The notes under the pieces were generated by a model. It did no database searches, was not told the origin of the DNA, and saw only the letters and a list, made by a program, of their open reading frames with translations. Positions 34,543 through 45,318 of a DNA stretch of 64,000 nt are shown piece by piece (within the stretch, counting starts at the first letter, position 1; each line of letters begins with the position of its first letter). The DNA is from Bradysia coprophila (taxonomy: Eukaryota > Arthropoda > Insecta > Diptera > Sciaridae), in the NCBI RefSeq assembly GCF_014529535.1, contig NC_050735.1:12225739-12289738 (forward strand), in the 5' to 3' direction. Position numbers and translations under genes: made by a program.

Positions 34543-37500
34543 TTATTTAAAAAATATGTCACACAACGGCAAAGTTACATTTGCCGATTTCTTTGACGAA
34601 GTTTCATCGAACTGCAGCAGCACCAATTCATAAGTGACAATTGTGCCAGCCATCTGATATGGTGCGAACGAGAAATCGAACGTAATTAGCATGCGGAATA
34701 TACTTCCAAAAGGAAAACTTACACCGAAAAGTAGTGACCTGGTGATGAAGAAAAATTTCATTCCCGACAGTGCCACCAATTGTGTGGAAATTTGATCGCC
34801 AAATCGTTCAAGCTGTTGGTGAAAATAAAGATAGGGGAGGGATTCTTTCGAAAAACAGCCTACCGAAATTGGACGCATTTTCCAGTGAACTTTTTTCTAT
34901 ACATGTCTAGAAAGGTATTCGACCCTAGAAGCCAAAACCACTGTCGAAAAAGTTCTTCGAAGCTTGTGTGGTTGGTGAAAGGTGATCAAAAACCGAAAAC
35001 TCACTTTTCTTTCAAAAATTTCTCCATTTACGTAGGCTGTTTTTCAAAAGAATCCCTTAGAGATGAATAGGAAGGTTATCTGTACCCTTGCTATGAAAAC
35101 CGAAAATGAAAACTGTCAATTCGAGGGGCGAAAGTAAACTCAATACATCACACGGAAAATACTTTCGGATATTGTCCTTGTGATGTAATAGTACATTTCG
35201 TACCTAGGACTAAAAGTCTTTTTTAGCGTGTGAGAAGTTTCCAGACAGAGCCGAAGGCGAGGTCTGGAATCGAATACGCTAAAAAAGACTTTTAGTCCGT
35301 CGTCCGTGGTACGAATAGTATTTTTCATATTGGTCCTAGGTATGAAATAGTTATTTTACATGCTACATGCGTCGAAAACCGAACTTTTCATGTTTCAAGC
35401 ACTTCTTTCAAAGCCCTCAGTCCTCGTTTTCGTGTGTTTATTGACCTCGACCATTGACTAATAGTTTCGGATTCACTTGCTTGGGCGTTCGACCTAGTTA
35501 GCGTACACAGTACACTAGAGAGTACTTCGATAACTGTGATTTTGTTCGAGATTCGACAGTATGAGATGTGTAAGCATTTTAACATGCAAAGAGACGAGAA
35601 AAATTCCAATGAGACAGTGAAAGTGAAGGTCGCCCTGAATCAGGTAATAGTCATTTCATGTTTCTAGACCGAAAACGAGGGTTTTCTGAAATGTCTTCTT
35701 GGGTTTTGGACCCATACATCCATTTTCTTAATATCTGTTTTGGATGAAATAAGGTGTCTAAAACATTTCATGTTCCACAACATGGACCCACATCCCAAAT
35801 ATGATTTCTCTGAATTCACACCGTAAGTGCGGTCGAAATTCAAAATGGGAAGTGCGGAGGTCTTTTTAACGTAGCGTCATTTTCATATAGGGAAGCGTTG
35901 AAATGTATTTTTTGGTTAAAATTCAAATTTTACTTACAGAGTGAATAGGCCTTCAACTTTAATCCAATGAACGTCAACAAAAGGTATGGTCGAATGTCAA
36001 ACTTCGTATGTAGCGGAGGACACAGCGATTTCATATAAACAAACTCACCTCCCATGGTGAGTTTGTTTATATGAAATCTCTCCTCCGGTTTGTATGAACA
36101 GACCATACCTGGTTTATACTTTCATTGCTTTAATCTGGTTTAAAAAAAAGAAGTTTTCCCGAAACGTTGCAACCAATAATATGTCTGTGATTTGAGCTGT
36201 TTGACAAATTGTTCGCAGAGGTTATGGTTACCATACAATGGAACAGACCTATTTTGTCTCTAAGATCAAGAGCAAAAAATTGCGCGTTAGTTCAAATTTT
36301 AATAAATTTTCTTTCAAAAAATGTCATCACTGACTGTCATTATGCCTGTTATGCCTCCGATGCCTCCTCTGTCACCTACTGTTGTTTTGTCAGCACTTTT
36401 GACATTTGAACTTTTTTCTTATAAATGTTTACCATCTTCTGCATTCAGAAGAGTATTAGCAACAAATTGTTTTAATCAGCCACAACGGCTCGTTGCACGT
36501 AAAGTTTCATTATTAAAGACATGAAGTAATGGACCAAACATCAAACGGTATAAAGTTGTGTTTATTTTTACAATAATCCGTTGTTGGTATAACTTGTTAC
36601 CAACAACGAGATTTCAAGTTGAAGTTCCACTTTTTATCAATTAAATGTTGCACAAGGCCTAATATTTGAGAACGGATTCACACAATTTTCGGTCATTTTA
36701 GGGAATCTTTTAAGAATCATTTCTCAAATATTAGGCCTTGGTTGCAAATCGTATGCGTTGCAGCTACGATGGCGCCTATAAAATTGATAAAAGTCTGACA
36801 AAACTCTTTCCTTTGAAGGTCAAACGGGTTCCATCGAAAAAGTATGGTTCAAGAGTGAACCTGCGGACGACGAGCCAAATGGATATTTCTACATAAAAAC
36901 TGAAGATGGAGTTGACATCGTCGAAGGAAAGCCACCACCGGAAATATCAGTCCCAGACGAAGAATCATCGAATGTCCCCATCAAATCCGAAATTACATTT
37001 GACGTTTTTGAATGCATGCCAGCGTCGGACGTGCTTGAAATCACGAACGATGCAGAGCCAGAGTTCATTGACACACTCGGCGCAAAGGAGACCGCTGCCA
37101 GATTGGACGTCAAGAGATCGGAACAAATGGACACCGGTAGGAGTTCGTTCAGTTGCGACGAATGCGGAAAAGAATTCAACATGAAAGGTAGCCTCAACAG
37201 ACACAAAATGTTCCATCTGGGACTGAAACCGTTTGAGTGCGACTATTGCGGCATGAGATTCGCCCAAAAGTGTCACATGAAACAACACCAGCTGACGCAC
37301 CAAGGTGATAACATGATGCCGTGCGATAAATGTGGAGTCAGTTTTGCGTCGATGCGTATTCTTCAGTTACATCAACGGACACACATGAAAACAACGAATT
37401 CGGATTCGTTCGCTTGCGAGGTATGCGGAAAAGAATTCAACCGAAGATATCACCTCACCAGACACGAACGGTCCCATTCAGGTAAAACTTTCAAATATCT

Positions 37501-40500
37501 CGGATCAAATTTCTGCACTGTTGATGGCTGAATTCGGTTTTCCTTTTCAGGTGAGAAACCGTTTGAGTGCGACGAATGTGGGCTCAGATTCGCCCAGAAG
37601 TGTCACATGAAGCAGCACCGACTAACACACAATGGCGATAAAGTGGTCCAGTGCAATGAGTGTGGGATCAATTTTATGTCGATTCGCAGTTTGAGGAAAC
37701 ATCAGTGGACACACTTGGATGTAGGATCCGTTGCCGAAAATCAATCGAATGTTGATACAGGTGGCCAAGTTGATCAGCACAATGCTGGTGAGAAAGTTTT
37801 TTCCTGTAACCTGTGTGGAAGAAGCTTCAGCCGACGATATTATCTGTTCGTGCACCAGCGACGTGACCATTCCGGCTATTTGCCCTTCAGTTGTGACATT
37901 TGTGAAAAGAAATTCGTCGACCAGAAAACACTTACGCGACACGTGCTTTGCCATTCAAGTGATAAATCTTTCGGCTGCGACAAATGTGGTATGAAGTTTA
38001 GACTGGAGACCTACCTAAAGAAACACATGAGAACGCACTCGGACCAAACAAGTTTCAGTTGTGACCTATGCGAAGCAATTTTTTCACGAAACTCTAGTCT
38101 AATGAAGCATCAGCGGTCGCACATCGGTGGTGAAAAAGAGTTTATTTGTGACGAATGTGGAAAATCGTTTGCTAAGAAGATCAATCTAAAGCAACACAAG
38201 GACCGCCATGCCACCGATAAGCCTTTTATCTGTGACGAATGTGGCGCCAGGTTCGCCCTGAAAGTTTATTTAAAATCACACTTACGGACGCACAGCGACT
38301 TCAAGCCGTTTAGTTGCGACGAATGCGGATCAAGATTCACCCAAAAATCGGGACTCACTGCCCACAAACTGTCCCATACCGGACTTAAACCCTTCGCATG
38401 CGATGAATGCGGAAAGAAATTCGCCCGGAAAGCGGAGGTACGATCGCATAAGCTGACGCACAGTGGCGACAGGCGTTTTCCATGTGATCAATGCGACATG
38501 CGATTCACCAAGAATTGCCACCTTCAAGATCACAAAATTCAGCATACCGGTGAACGACCCTTTCCGTGCGACCAATGTGACATGAGATTTACCATGAAAT
38601 TTTACCTCAAAACACACAAACTCAAGCATATCGGCGTTAAGCCCTTTGTGTGTACCGAGTGTCCCAAGGCGTTTTATACCAGATCTCATCTCAACCAACA
38701 CAAGCGGGTACACACTAGGAGTGATGCACCGAAAGGATCGGCAAAACCGAAAGCAGGTGGCAGTACTCGTCAGAAAATCTCGTTCGGATGGCCCACATCA
38801 AATAATGATGATCAGCCGCTTACGGTGACCAACAGCAATATCAAATTTGTGTTTGAAGGAGAAGTTAAGGAGAAACCTGAGATCAAAATTCAACTGGAGG
38901 CACACATTGACCAAAGCTCTGTCGTTTCCCATGTCAAAGATGAGGCAAAAGCAATAGTAAAATCAGAGGAAGAAAATCCTTTTCCACTACAACTTATAGA
39001 GCAGACAGCTATCGAATCTGACCATCCCACCAATGTCACCGAAGACCTACCGGATATCGACAAATTCCGTACGACATCCAACCGGAGGTCAAAAGAAAAG
39101 CCATTCTCCTGCACTGATTGCGGAGCAAAATTTACTACCGAAAGGCATTTAAAACTTCACCAACGGACGCACAATGGTGAAAATCAATTTGTCTGTGACG
39201 AGTGTGGAAAATCGTTCAATCGTCGGTATTCTCTCACCATACATAAGCAAAATGCCCACGACGGTATTAAGCCGTACGGTTGTGACATTTGCAGGATGCA
39301 ATTTTCGCAAAAGTGTGACGTACGAAGGCACATGAAAAACCACCAAGGCGACAAACACTTCGATTGTGACGAATGTCATACGAAATATTCGACAATTACG
39401 TTATTGAAGCAGCACCAAACTCGCTTTCACAAGCCATAGAGGGTTAGAGGTCATAACCGGTACCGACATTATGTTACAGCGTAGATGGATCTATGAAATT
39501 AATAAAAGAGAATCGCTTGCGACAGAGGGTTGTTGTTTGAAGTCAGAATATTCAGCGTTTGTCGCTGGAGAGTTTGTTGCATCTTTTTCAGTTAACACTG
39601 CTAGGGATTCTTTTCAAAAGCAACCTACCTAGAAAAGTACTGAATCGTAGAATCCAAAAATCACCTCAAAACCAATCTCGGCTCAAAAGTAGCTGAAGTG
39701 ACTTATGGTTTCAAATAAAAATTAAGGAAAATTCTGGAAAATGTGGTAAAGATTGGGAAAATATAGGAAAAAGTTTTCCCAATGGCCTTGTCGAGGAAAA
39801 GGAAGTCTTAAAGTTCTCCAGTGTAGTCAAATTATTTGACCCACTCATACCTCAGAGTAAATGACATCCAAAGCCAGTAAGACCCTGTTGGCCCCGAAAT
39901 TACAAGACCTCAGTTTTCCATTGGCATTGTGGACGGCCATAGCTCTTGTCGTATATGGGAGAAAAGCGCACAAAAAGATGACATTTTTTCGTTCTTCGGA
40001 CGCGATACTGGGGTTCGGTAGGTTATTTTTCAAAAGAATCCATCCGTTTCCTGAAAGTCTATTTAACTTCCAGTGCCTACACTTCCGGTAGGAAAAAGGT
40101 TGCAAAGGAAGTAATTCCTAATACAGCTCGAGCCAGTGAAATTTTAACATGAATTTGCTTCTGCTGTTTTTCAGCTGATCCACCCAAACAATCAAAACTG
40201 TTTATACGTCTTCATACGGTTCTACCACTACCACGCGCGTGCGTGTAGCAGCTTTACTCGTATTAACAGTTTTGATTGTATGTGTGAAACAGCTGAAGTA
40301 AATTCATGCTGAAATTTCACTGCCTCTGACTGTAGTTACTAAATCTTCGCCACGACTCATCTCTTAATATTTTCTCAACAAAATCCTATTTTGGTATGAC
40401 AATATAAGAACACAACTGATCAATTTCTACGATTCAGATCCAGACATGACAATCCCTTGTGCCTGTTATTTTGTGAGATAATTTCCGATTGTCGCCATTA

Positions 40501-43500
40501 CTCCGAATATTCAAAACATCGATTTGGAATGAATATAAGAGAAAAATTACCTCCGAACACCATTCGGTCGTCTGTCGTTGCCGTACAAATGTTACCGGGT
40601 ATTTGGCCGCATCATTGATGGACGAAGCTATTAAAAACACTCCAGTTGTACGACCAATCAAATACAACAACGAGTACCAAAAGTAAAGTAAGTTGATGAA
40701 ATGCGGCAGCTTACTACAAACAAATTTCATTTTAACTCCAAATCGATACTGATCGCTACCAATCAGTGCTAATCGAAACTTTAAAAAATGAAATCACTTG
40801 AAAACGTTGAGCAATTGGTAGCAAATGAAGTAGAGGTTATTCGTGCAACACAGTAGGGTTATAGCGGCTAGATTTTGGTCCACTGTTTCGACGAGTTCGC
40901 ACAACAGAACGTAGTGATGTCTGATTTCAGCCCACAAAGATTCGTCCATCGGCTAATTTAGAAATAAATATACGAAATTCACGCTTACGATGGAGACAGT
41001 GATATTTCAGCTTAAACTTGTCTCATCTGTTTTTCAGCTGGTCCACTATACAAACAAAACTCTTCATACGAGTGAAGCAGGATATAAAGACGTATCAGCA
41101 ATTATGTTTTTATAAGTGGACCATGGACCAACTGAAAAGCAGCTGATTCATCCTGATTTTGAAAAATCACTGCCTCTAACTGCAGTTCAAAACTCATCCC
41201 ATTTTCCTACTTCATTTTTTATCTCTTCCAGTCGTTGATTAATCTGCTTAAATCTCGTCGCCAGACCGATACTCGTCAACATGATAAATGTATCCATATA
41301 GTTCCAACCGAACGTAAATGATATTATAGACCACTGTTTTGGCGAAAAGAGAGCACTCGAATGATTTTTTGTTACACTTATCATCGCCATCTTGTTACGT
41401 GACGCCATCTTCTTACCTCAATCAAAATGGTGAGCAGGAAATGATAGGGTAATAACGGGAAAACGTGTTGATACTCATTAAGGAAAAAATATTTCCATTT
41501 ATCGTTTATGTTTGCTTCGCAGGCAACAAGTTTTGTATGAAAATTGAATCCACTATTCAAGATTGCCATCAAGTGCTCCACTGTGTAAAACATGTACACG
41601 AAAATAAAATTTCCATAACTGTTTTGAACCCGTAACAAATCCCACTGTTCTTCTTGGCTTCTCTGATTTCACTCATTTGCCATTTGAAATGAACGAAATG
41701 AGTGAACTGTAGAGGAACAACTGCGGCAGTAATAGCTTAGGTACGAAAGTGGGATTTTTAGGTGTGCAAAACAGTTGCGCATATTTACCTATTGCAAGAA
41801 ATAAAATTACAGCGGCTGTGATTCGAATTTTCGTCGATAGTTTCCATCCGCATTCTTTGTACGGCAAATTTAAAAAAATCTTTTCACATCGGTGCCACAT
41901 CAGGGCCAGATCTTTCCACCTTTGAGCGAGGAAAAGAAACAGAATGCCGCAAAACAAACAAAACGTATAGAACACGAAACCGACTGTAAAACGAAGAATA
42001 CAACAGTGAACTTTGTGGTCTCGTTGCCGCAGGGTAACGCGCGAATTTGACTTTAAAAATAGTTATTTGTGTATCTGTTTTGGACGATTGTTTTTAGGCA
42101 AATTCGCTTGTTGTAGCCCGAACGAAGTGAGGGCTACATGCGAAAGTGCCTAAAATCAATCGTCCAAAACAGATACTCAAAAAATTTTTCATGTAAGGGG
42201 TCGAAAACCTGAGAAAAATATCGAAACTCCCTCATTTTCGGCCCCGACACATGAAAAATATATTTTTTTGATACCAACATCGAAAGTTGATACTTTCGCC
42301 CTCGAAATCCGGGGCGAAAGTAAAAAAATGCAAGTTATGTGTTTGAGCGGGGAGAAAGAAAGAATACATAAAGCGAAAGTCAATATACATAATGCGAAAG
42401 TCGACTACATAATGTAATAGTCGACTCTTGTCAATAAGTGTACTGCGATCAAAATTGAAATAAAGCGTGCGCCAGTGCTCTTATTGAAATTAACATACGA
42501 AGTTGATAATTTTTGTTGTTAATGATTTGTTAGTTATTTGTTAATTTTTGTGTGTGTTATTGTTGTGATGGCTAAATAATTAAATTTTTGATATACCAGG
42601 GGGCTGCCGCCCCCTGGACCCCCGCATTTTCTGGCTAAATGCCTTCATATTTCAACATTTTGTTCTGCTGTTTGCAATACGTATCAACTTTCGATGTTGG
42701 TATCAAAAAAAATAGTATGAACGACTCGGGGCAAAAGTAAAAAAATTCAACCTGTGCGATTGAGGCCCTTGCCTTCGGCGCGGGCATCAACTCTCGCACA
42801 CGGTTGAATTTTTTTACTTTCGCCCCTTGTCATTCAATGTACTATTTCCGTTGTGATCCTGCTTAAATTACGAAACGTTTTTTTCAGTGCTGTCATCAAC
42901 ATTAAGTCCTAAATAACTCAGGAAGTTCGCGTATGCGAAGTTAAAACTATGTTCTATCATCTAAATGGATACATTATTGTTTTAACTTCACAGAGCGCGT
43001 ATTTCTCGAGTTATTTAGATTTTAATTTTGATGACAGCACTGAAAAAACGTTACGTAATTTATACAGGATCCTTAACACCATTTTTGTTCGACCTCACTG
43101 GCGAGCTGAAACAATGTGTCTGTACTTATCTCACCAATGTTCTTAGCGCTGATTCCCAATTGAGCGATTCGATTTAAGTACATGGTTGCTATCGATGCAC
43201 TACACACGAAATACAGCATTGTTATCATGACTCGAAAGGTCTTCCAACGGAACTCGAACTTAAACGGATCCCCAGTTCGAATGCCCTGTACTGGCATAAA
43301 TCCCATAAATTGAGCCACATATATAACTGTTGGTGGATACTCTAATTATTCTCGCTCAATTCGTGAACATCAGAAAAAGATCCGAATTTGGTACACGATG
43401 TTAATGGCTTACCTGGCCAGACACTAAAGAAAAAACTTTCATTCCGCGTCTCCGTTTCGATTTCCATTGAATTAAATTTGGCGAAGGAAACTTTATTTTG

Positions 43501-43593
43501 TTGTGGAACGGTCTCAATGTTGACGACGCTCAAATGAGACATATTTCGTCTCTTAAGCACCGACCTTTTTTCTTGTTTCAGAATCGAAGGCAT
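34543..43593 (-). CDS. sugar-type gustatory receptor (GR1)
   Basis: Seven-transmembrane insect ligand-gated channel of the sugar receptor (Gr5a/Gr64-like) subfamily, expected in taste neurons. Minus-strand exons: 43593-43413, 43326-43135, 41983-41789, 41580-41417, 41333-41211, 40952-40798, 40713-40551, then 34812-34723 and 34653-34543. All phases fit; 457 aa. Hallmarks: VAQFMGFMPVQGI after exon 1, GWNYMDTFI, CTNNLYFICYQLL, YFWYSLLYLIGRT with [18 protein letters not shown] and TYELVLLQF. The last two exons are assigned because the phase matches and no others lie nearby. That intron is 5.7 kb and contains a zinc-finger gene on the opposite strand. An upstream in-frame ATG at 43767 would add 58 residues. 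Confidence 0.8.
34837..35058. mobile_element. 220-bp short foldback element in the GR1 intron
   Basis: It has the ends of the GGGATTCTTT-GAAAAACAGCC family and the reverse complement at 35040-35058, with most of the arms deleted. It lies about 25 bp upstream of the GR1 penultimate exon. The matching place in the first duplication unit (about 30085) lacks it. Confidence 0.8.
35195..35347. mobile_element. 153-bp hairpin element
   Basis: The outer ends TTCGTACCTAGGAC and GTCCTAGGTATGAA pair. The inner arms CTAAAAGTCTTTTTTAGCG and CGCTAAAAAAGACTTTTAG also pair. A partial copy lies at 11489-11581. Confidence 0.75.
35815..35945. mobile_element. 131-bp TIR element (TTCACNCCGTAAGTGCGG)
   Basis: Begins TTCACACCGTAAGTGCGG and ends TTACAGAGTGAA. 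The same sequence recurs at 51795-52166, where it is split by a second element. Confidence 0.7.
35965..36127. mobile_element. 163-bp hAT-like MITE
   Basis: Its ends are CAATGAACGT and ACTTTCATTG, with an inner AGGTATGGTC facing GACCATACCT and a central hairpin around CATATAAACAAACTCACC. Perfect 8-bp target duplications CTTTAATC lie at 35957-35964 and 36128-36135. Related to the elements at 54643-54795 and 56197-56358. Confidence 0.85.
36651..36740. mobile_element. 90-bp hairpin inserted upstream of zinc-finger copy 2
   Basis: Arms AAGGCCTAATATTTGAGAA and its reverse complement enclose about 45 bp. The sequence is absent from the same place in the other duplication unit (about 32891), so this is a precise insertion 8 bp before the old ATG region. 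Confidence 0.8.
37016..39439 (+). CDS. 21-finger C2H2 zinc-finger protein
   Basis: Exons 37016-37481 and 37551-39439 with a 69-bp intron at the same linker position as in the 32.9-kb copy; 784 aa from the first in-frame ATG. Fingers 1-4 are in exon 1 and fingers 5-17 follow without a break. A spacer of about 130 residues (about 540-670) then precedes four more fingers. This is probably a nuclear DNA-binding protein. The acidic N-terminal module of the relative is still encoded upstream in this frame (from 36789), but it lacks an ATG. The ATG homologous to the other copy's start (about 36751) is out of frame after a net 4-bp change and ends at TAA near 36895. The start therefore moved downstream, or the 5' end is damaged. 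Confidence 0.88.
39603..40041. mobile_element. 440-bp foldback element
   Basis: Starts AGGGATTCTTTTCAAAAG and ends TTTTTCAAAAGAATCC, matching the ends of the 16.2-kb foldback family. The inner part is diverged. It lies in the large GR1 intron. Confidence 0.65.
40134..40321. repeat. foldback hairpin
   Basis: CAGTGAAATTTTAACATGAAT faces ATTCATGCTGAAATTTCACTG across an inner CAATCAAAACTG / CAGTTTTGATTG pair. A related, weaker structure is at about 41010-41170 in another GR1 intron. Confidence 0.7.
42064..43072. repeat. four consecutive hairpins filling GR1 intron 2
   Basis: Inverted pairs at about 42064-42182 (GTATCTGTTTTGGACGATTG), 42261-42714 (GATACCAACATCGAAAGTTG), 42728-42828 (GTAAAAAAATTCAACC) and 42853-43072 (GATCCTG-TTAAATTACG). 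They take up most of the 1151-bp intron 41984-43134. The second one encloses CCAGGGGGCTGCCGCCCCCTGG, itself a GC-rich palindrome. Confidence 0.75.
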
Positions 43594-43767
43594 TTTCCTG
43601 TAGACGCAATTTCTCTGATAAAATGCACTAAAATCGACCGTTCGTGGTAAAACATTCGATTGAATTGGATGATGGCGTATATCAAATTTGATTTCTTTGT
43701 AATTGTTTGTCGTTGAGTTTCGATTGGTATGACAAACACTACTTTTAAACGCTACCGAGATAACCAT

Positions 43768-44994
43768 CTCACATGACAATCACACTCGTAAAGTATACCT
43801 TCCCTTAGTTAATCATGTGCAAAAGTAAATAAATTTATGGCCAGCTAACCATTTTCAATTTAAAATAAATTGTGGCATGAAAGTTATATCGTGTCGATTT
43901 CGTCGGTAACCGTCGCGTCAGGTCATGAGGTGTGTAAAAATAAATAATTAACGCTTAAAGAGTCAGAGGTTTTTTTAATGAATACTTTTTCCAATATATC
44001 CGATTAATAGTAAAGTGAAAATTAGCGAATCCCAGATCGGTCAACAAGTCAAGTCAAAAAATTAAAATCTAGATGTTCATTTGTTAAACAAAAATTTGGT
44101 GAAAACAATTGCAAACCCCAAAAAACTCTCAAATAAGAAAATGTGTTTGTGAGTGTTTGATTTCACTCTCTTGCGGCTAAAAAAATACATATTTTACGAA
44201 GAAAAACGTATTCGGGAAACCGTGGAATAGCAAAAATCCCAGTGAACGCTTTTTCGCTTAGCCAGTCTTTCCTTTTTTTATTCGCCAATTGCATTCTCTA
44301 ACTTATTCCAGATACTGCTAAAAGTTTCCAAAAACTCACAAAATTCCCAAAAGTTCCTTATTGTTCAAAAAAAGCACTACCTTTGCTTTACGAGTAGCCC
44401 GGCAAACGCTCAGTCCATGAACATGAACACTAACTTCTGATGCCGTGATAGGATTCGAACAAAAAAATCCCAGAATGGTGTCGGTGTGGCTAGTATATGG
44501 CTCGGAAAAATACCTGAAACCTGATCTGACCTGAAACTGATTTCAAGAGATGATGGGGAAAGACCTGACGGTATGACTTTGATACCATGGAGGCATGTTT
44601 GGTTCATGCGGTTCACTAGTATATCATATAAAGTTCCATGTATGCCGCTCTAAGAAAAGCCCTGAAGATTCCGAGCTATTTCAAGACCGTTCATCACGAC
44701 ATAGATCATGGAATTAGCCATATGTGTCTTGAGTCATGGATAATTTTGTGAAAATTATTAGTCGTTACCGAAATCAAGAGTGAATATATCAGAGGCACGT
44801 TGCACATTAAAGAAACCATCGTCCGGGGCTAACACAAGAAAGAAAAAATTGCGAATGAGTGACCATTAACATGATCAGTGGGAATGCATCTCGTCAATAA
44901 TGGTTTAAATTAAACATTTAACGCTGACCCTAAAAGTCACAATGACACAATAGTCGTATGCAAAAGTAAAGTGAAGAAAAAGTCGTTATCAAAA
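43768..44994. other. spacer, no gene seen
   Basis: AT-rich DNA upstream of GR1, containing no recognised coding sequence or strong repeat. The 44410-44616 frame has no identifiable domain. Confidence 0.4.
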
Positions 44995-45318
44995 TTATTC
45001 CATGAGACCCAATTTTAGATTTATTAGGTTGGGACGATCCGTGAGGATCTCAAAATACAGATCTGTTGATCCTGTGTTACCTTTACCGGTCTTCCCGTAA
45101 ATCATTGTAACTTTGTTGCCGCTAGGGAGGAGCCCGTCTAGAACGTCAGGTCCTATTGCGACAATGTCTGAAGGAGGTAACTCAAATTCTCCTAGCATCC
45201 TGCGACTTAGTAGAACAAATTTGGGGCAACCCGTTTCGTTCTCTAGATCGCAGGAACATCTCGGAGTGCTCAACTTGTTCATGTGCCGAATCACCCTGCA
45301 ATGGCCGGTGTAACCCAT
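44995..45318 (-). pseudogene. relic of a non-LTR retrotransposon C-terminus
   Basis: A 107-aa frame, TGHCRVIRHMNKL followed by a Cys-rich stretch (RCSCDLENETGCPKF), then RRMLGEFELPPSDI. This resembles the tail after the RNase H domain in jockey/I-type LINE polyproteins (TGHC...H, C..C..E.ET..H, then R..LG). The conserved H and last C of that zinc-like motif are missing. No reverse transcriptase remains nearby. A decayed fragment is likely. Confidence 0.5.

Noticed and set aside
39845-40105. Minus-strand 86-aa frame
   Set aside because: It lies within a foldback element of the GGGATTCTTTT family.
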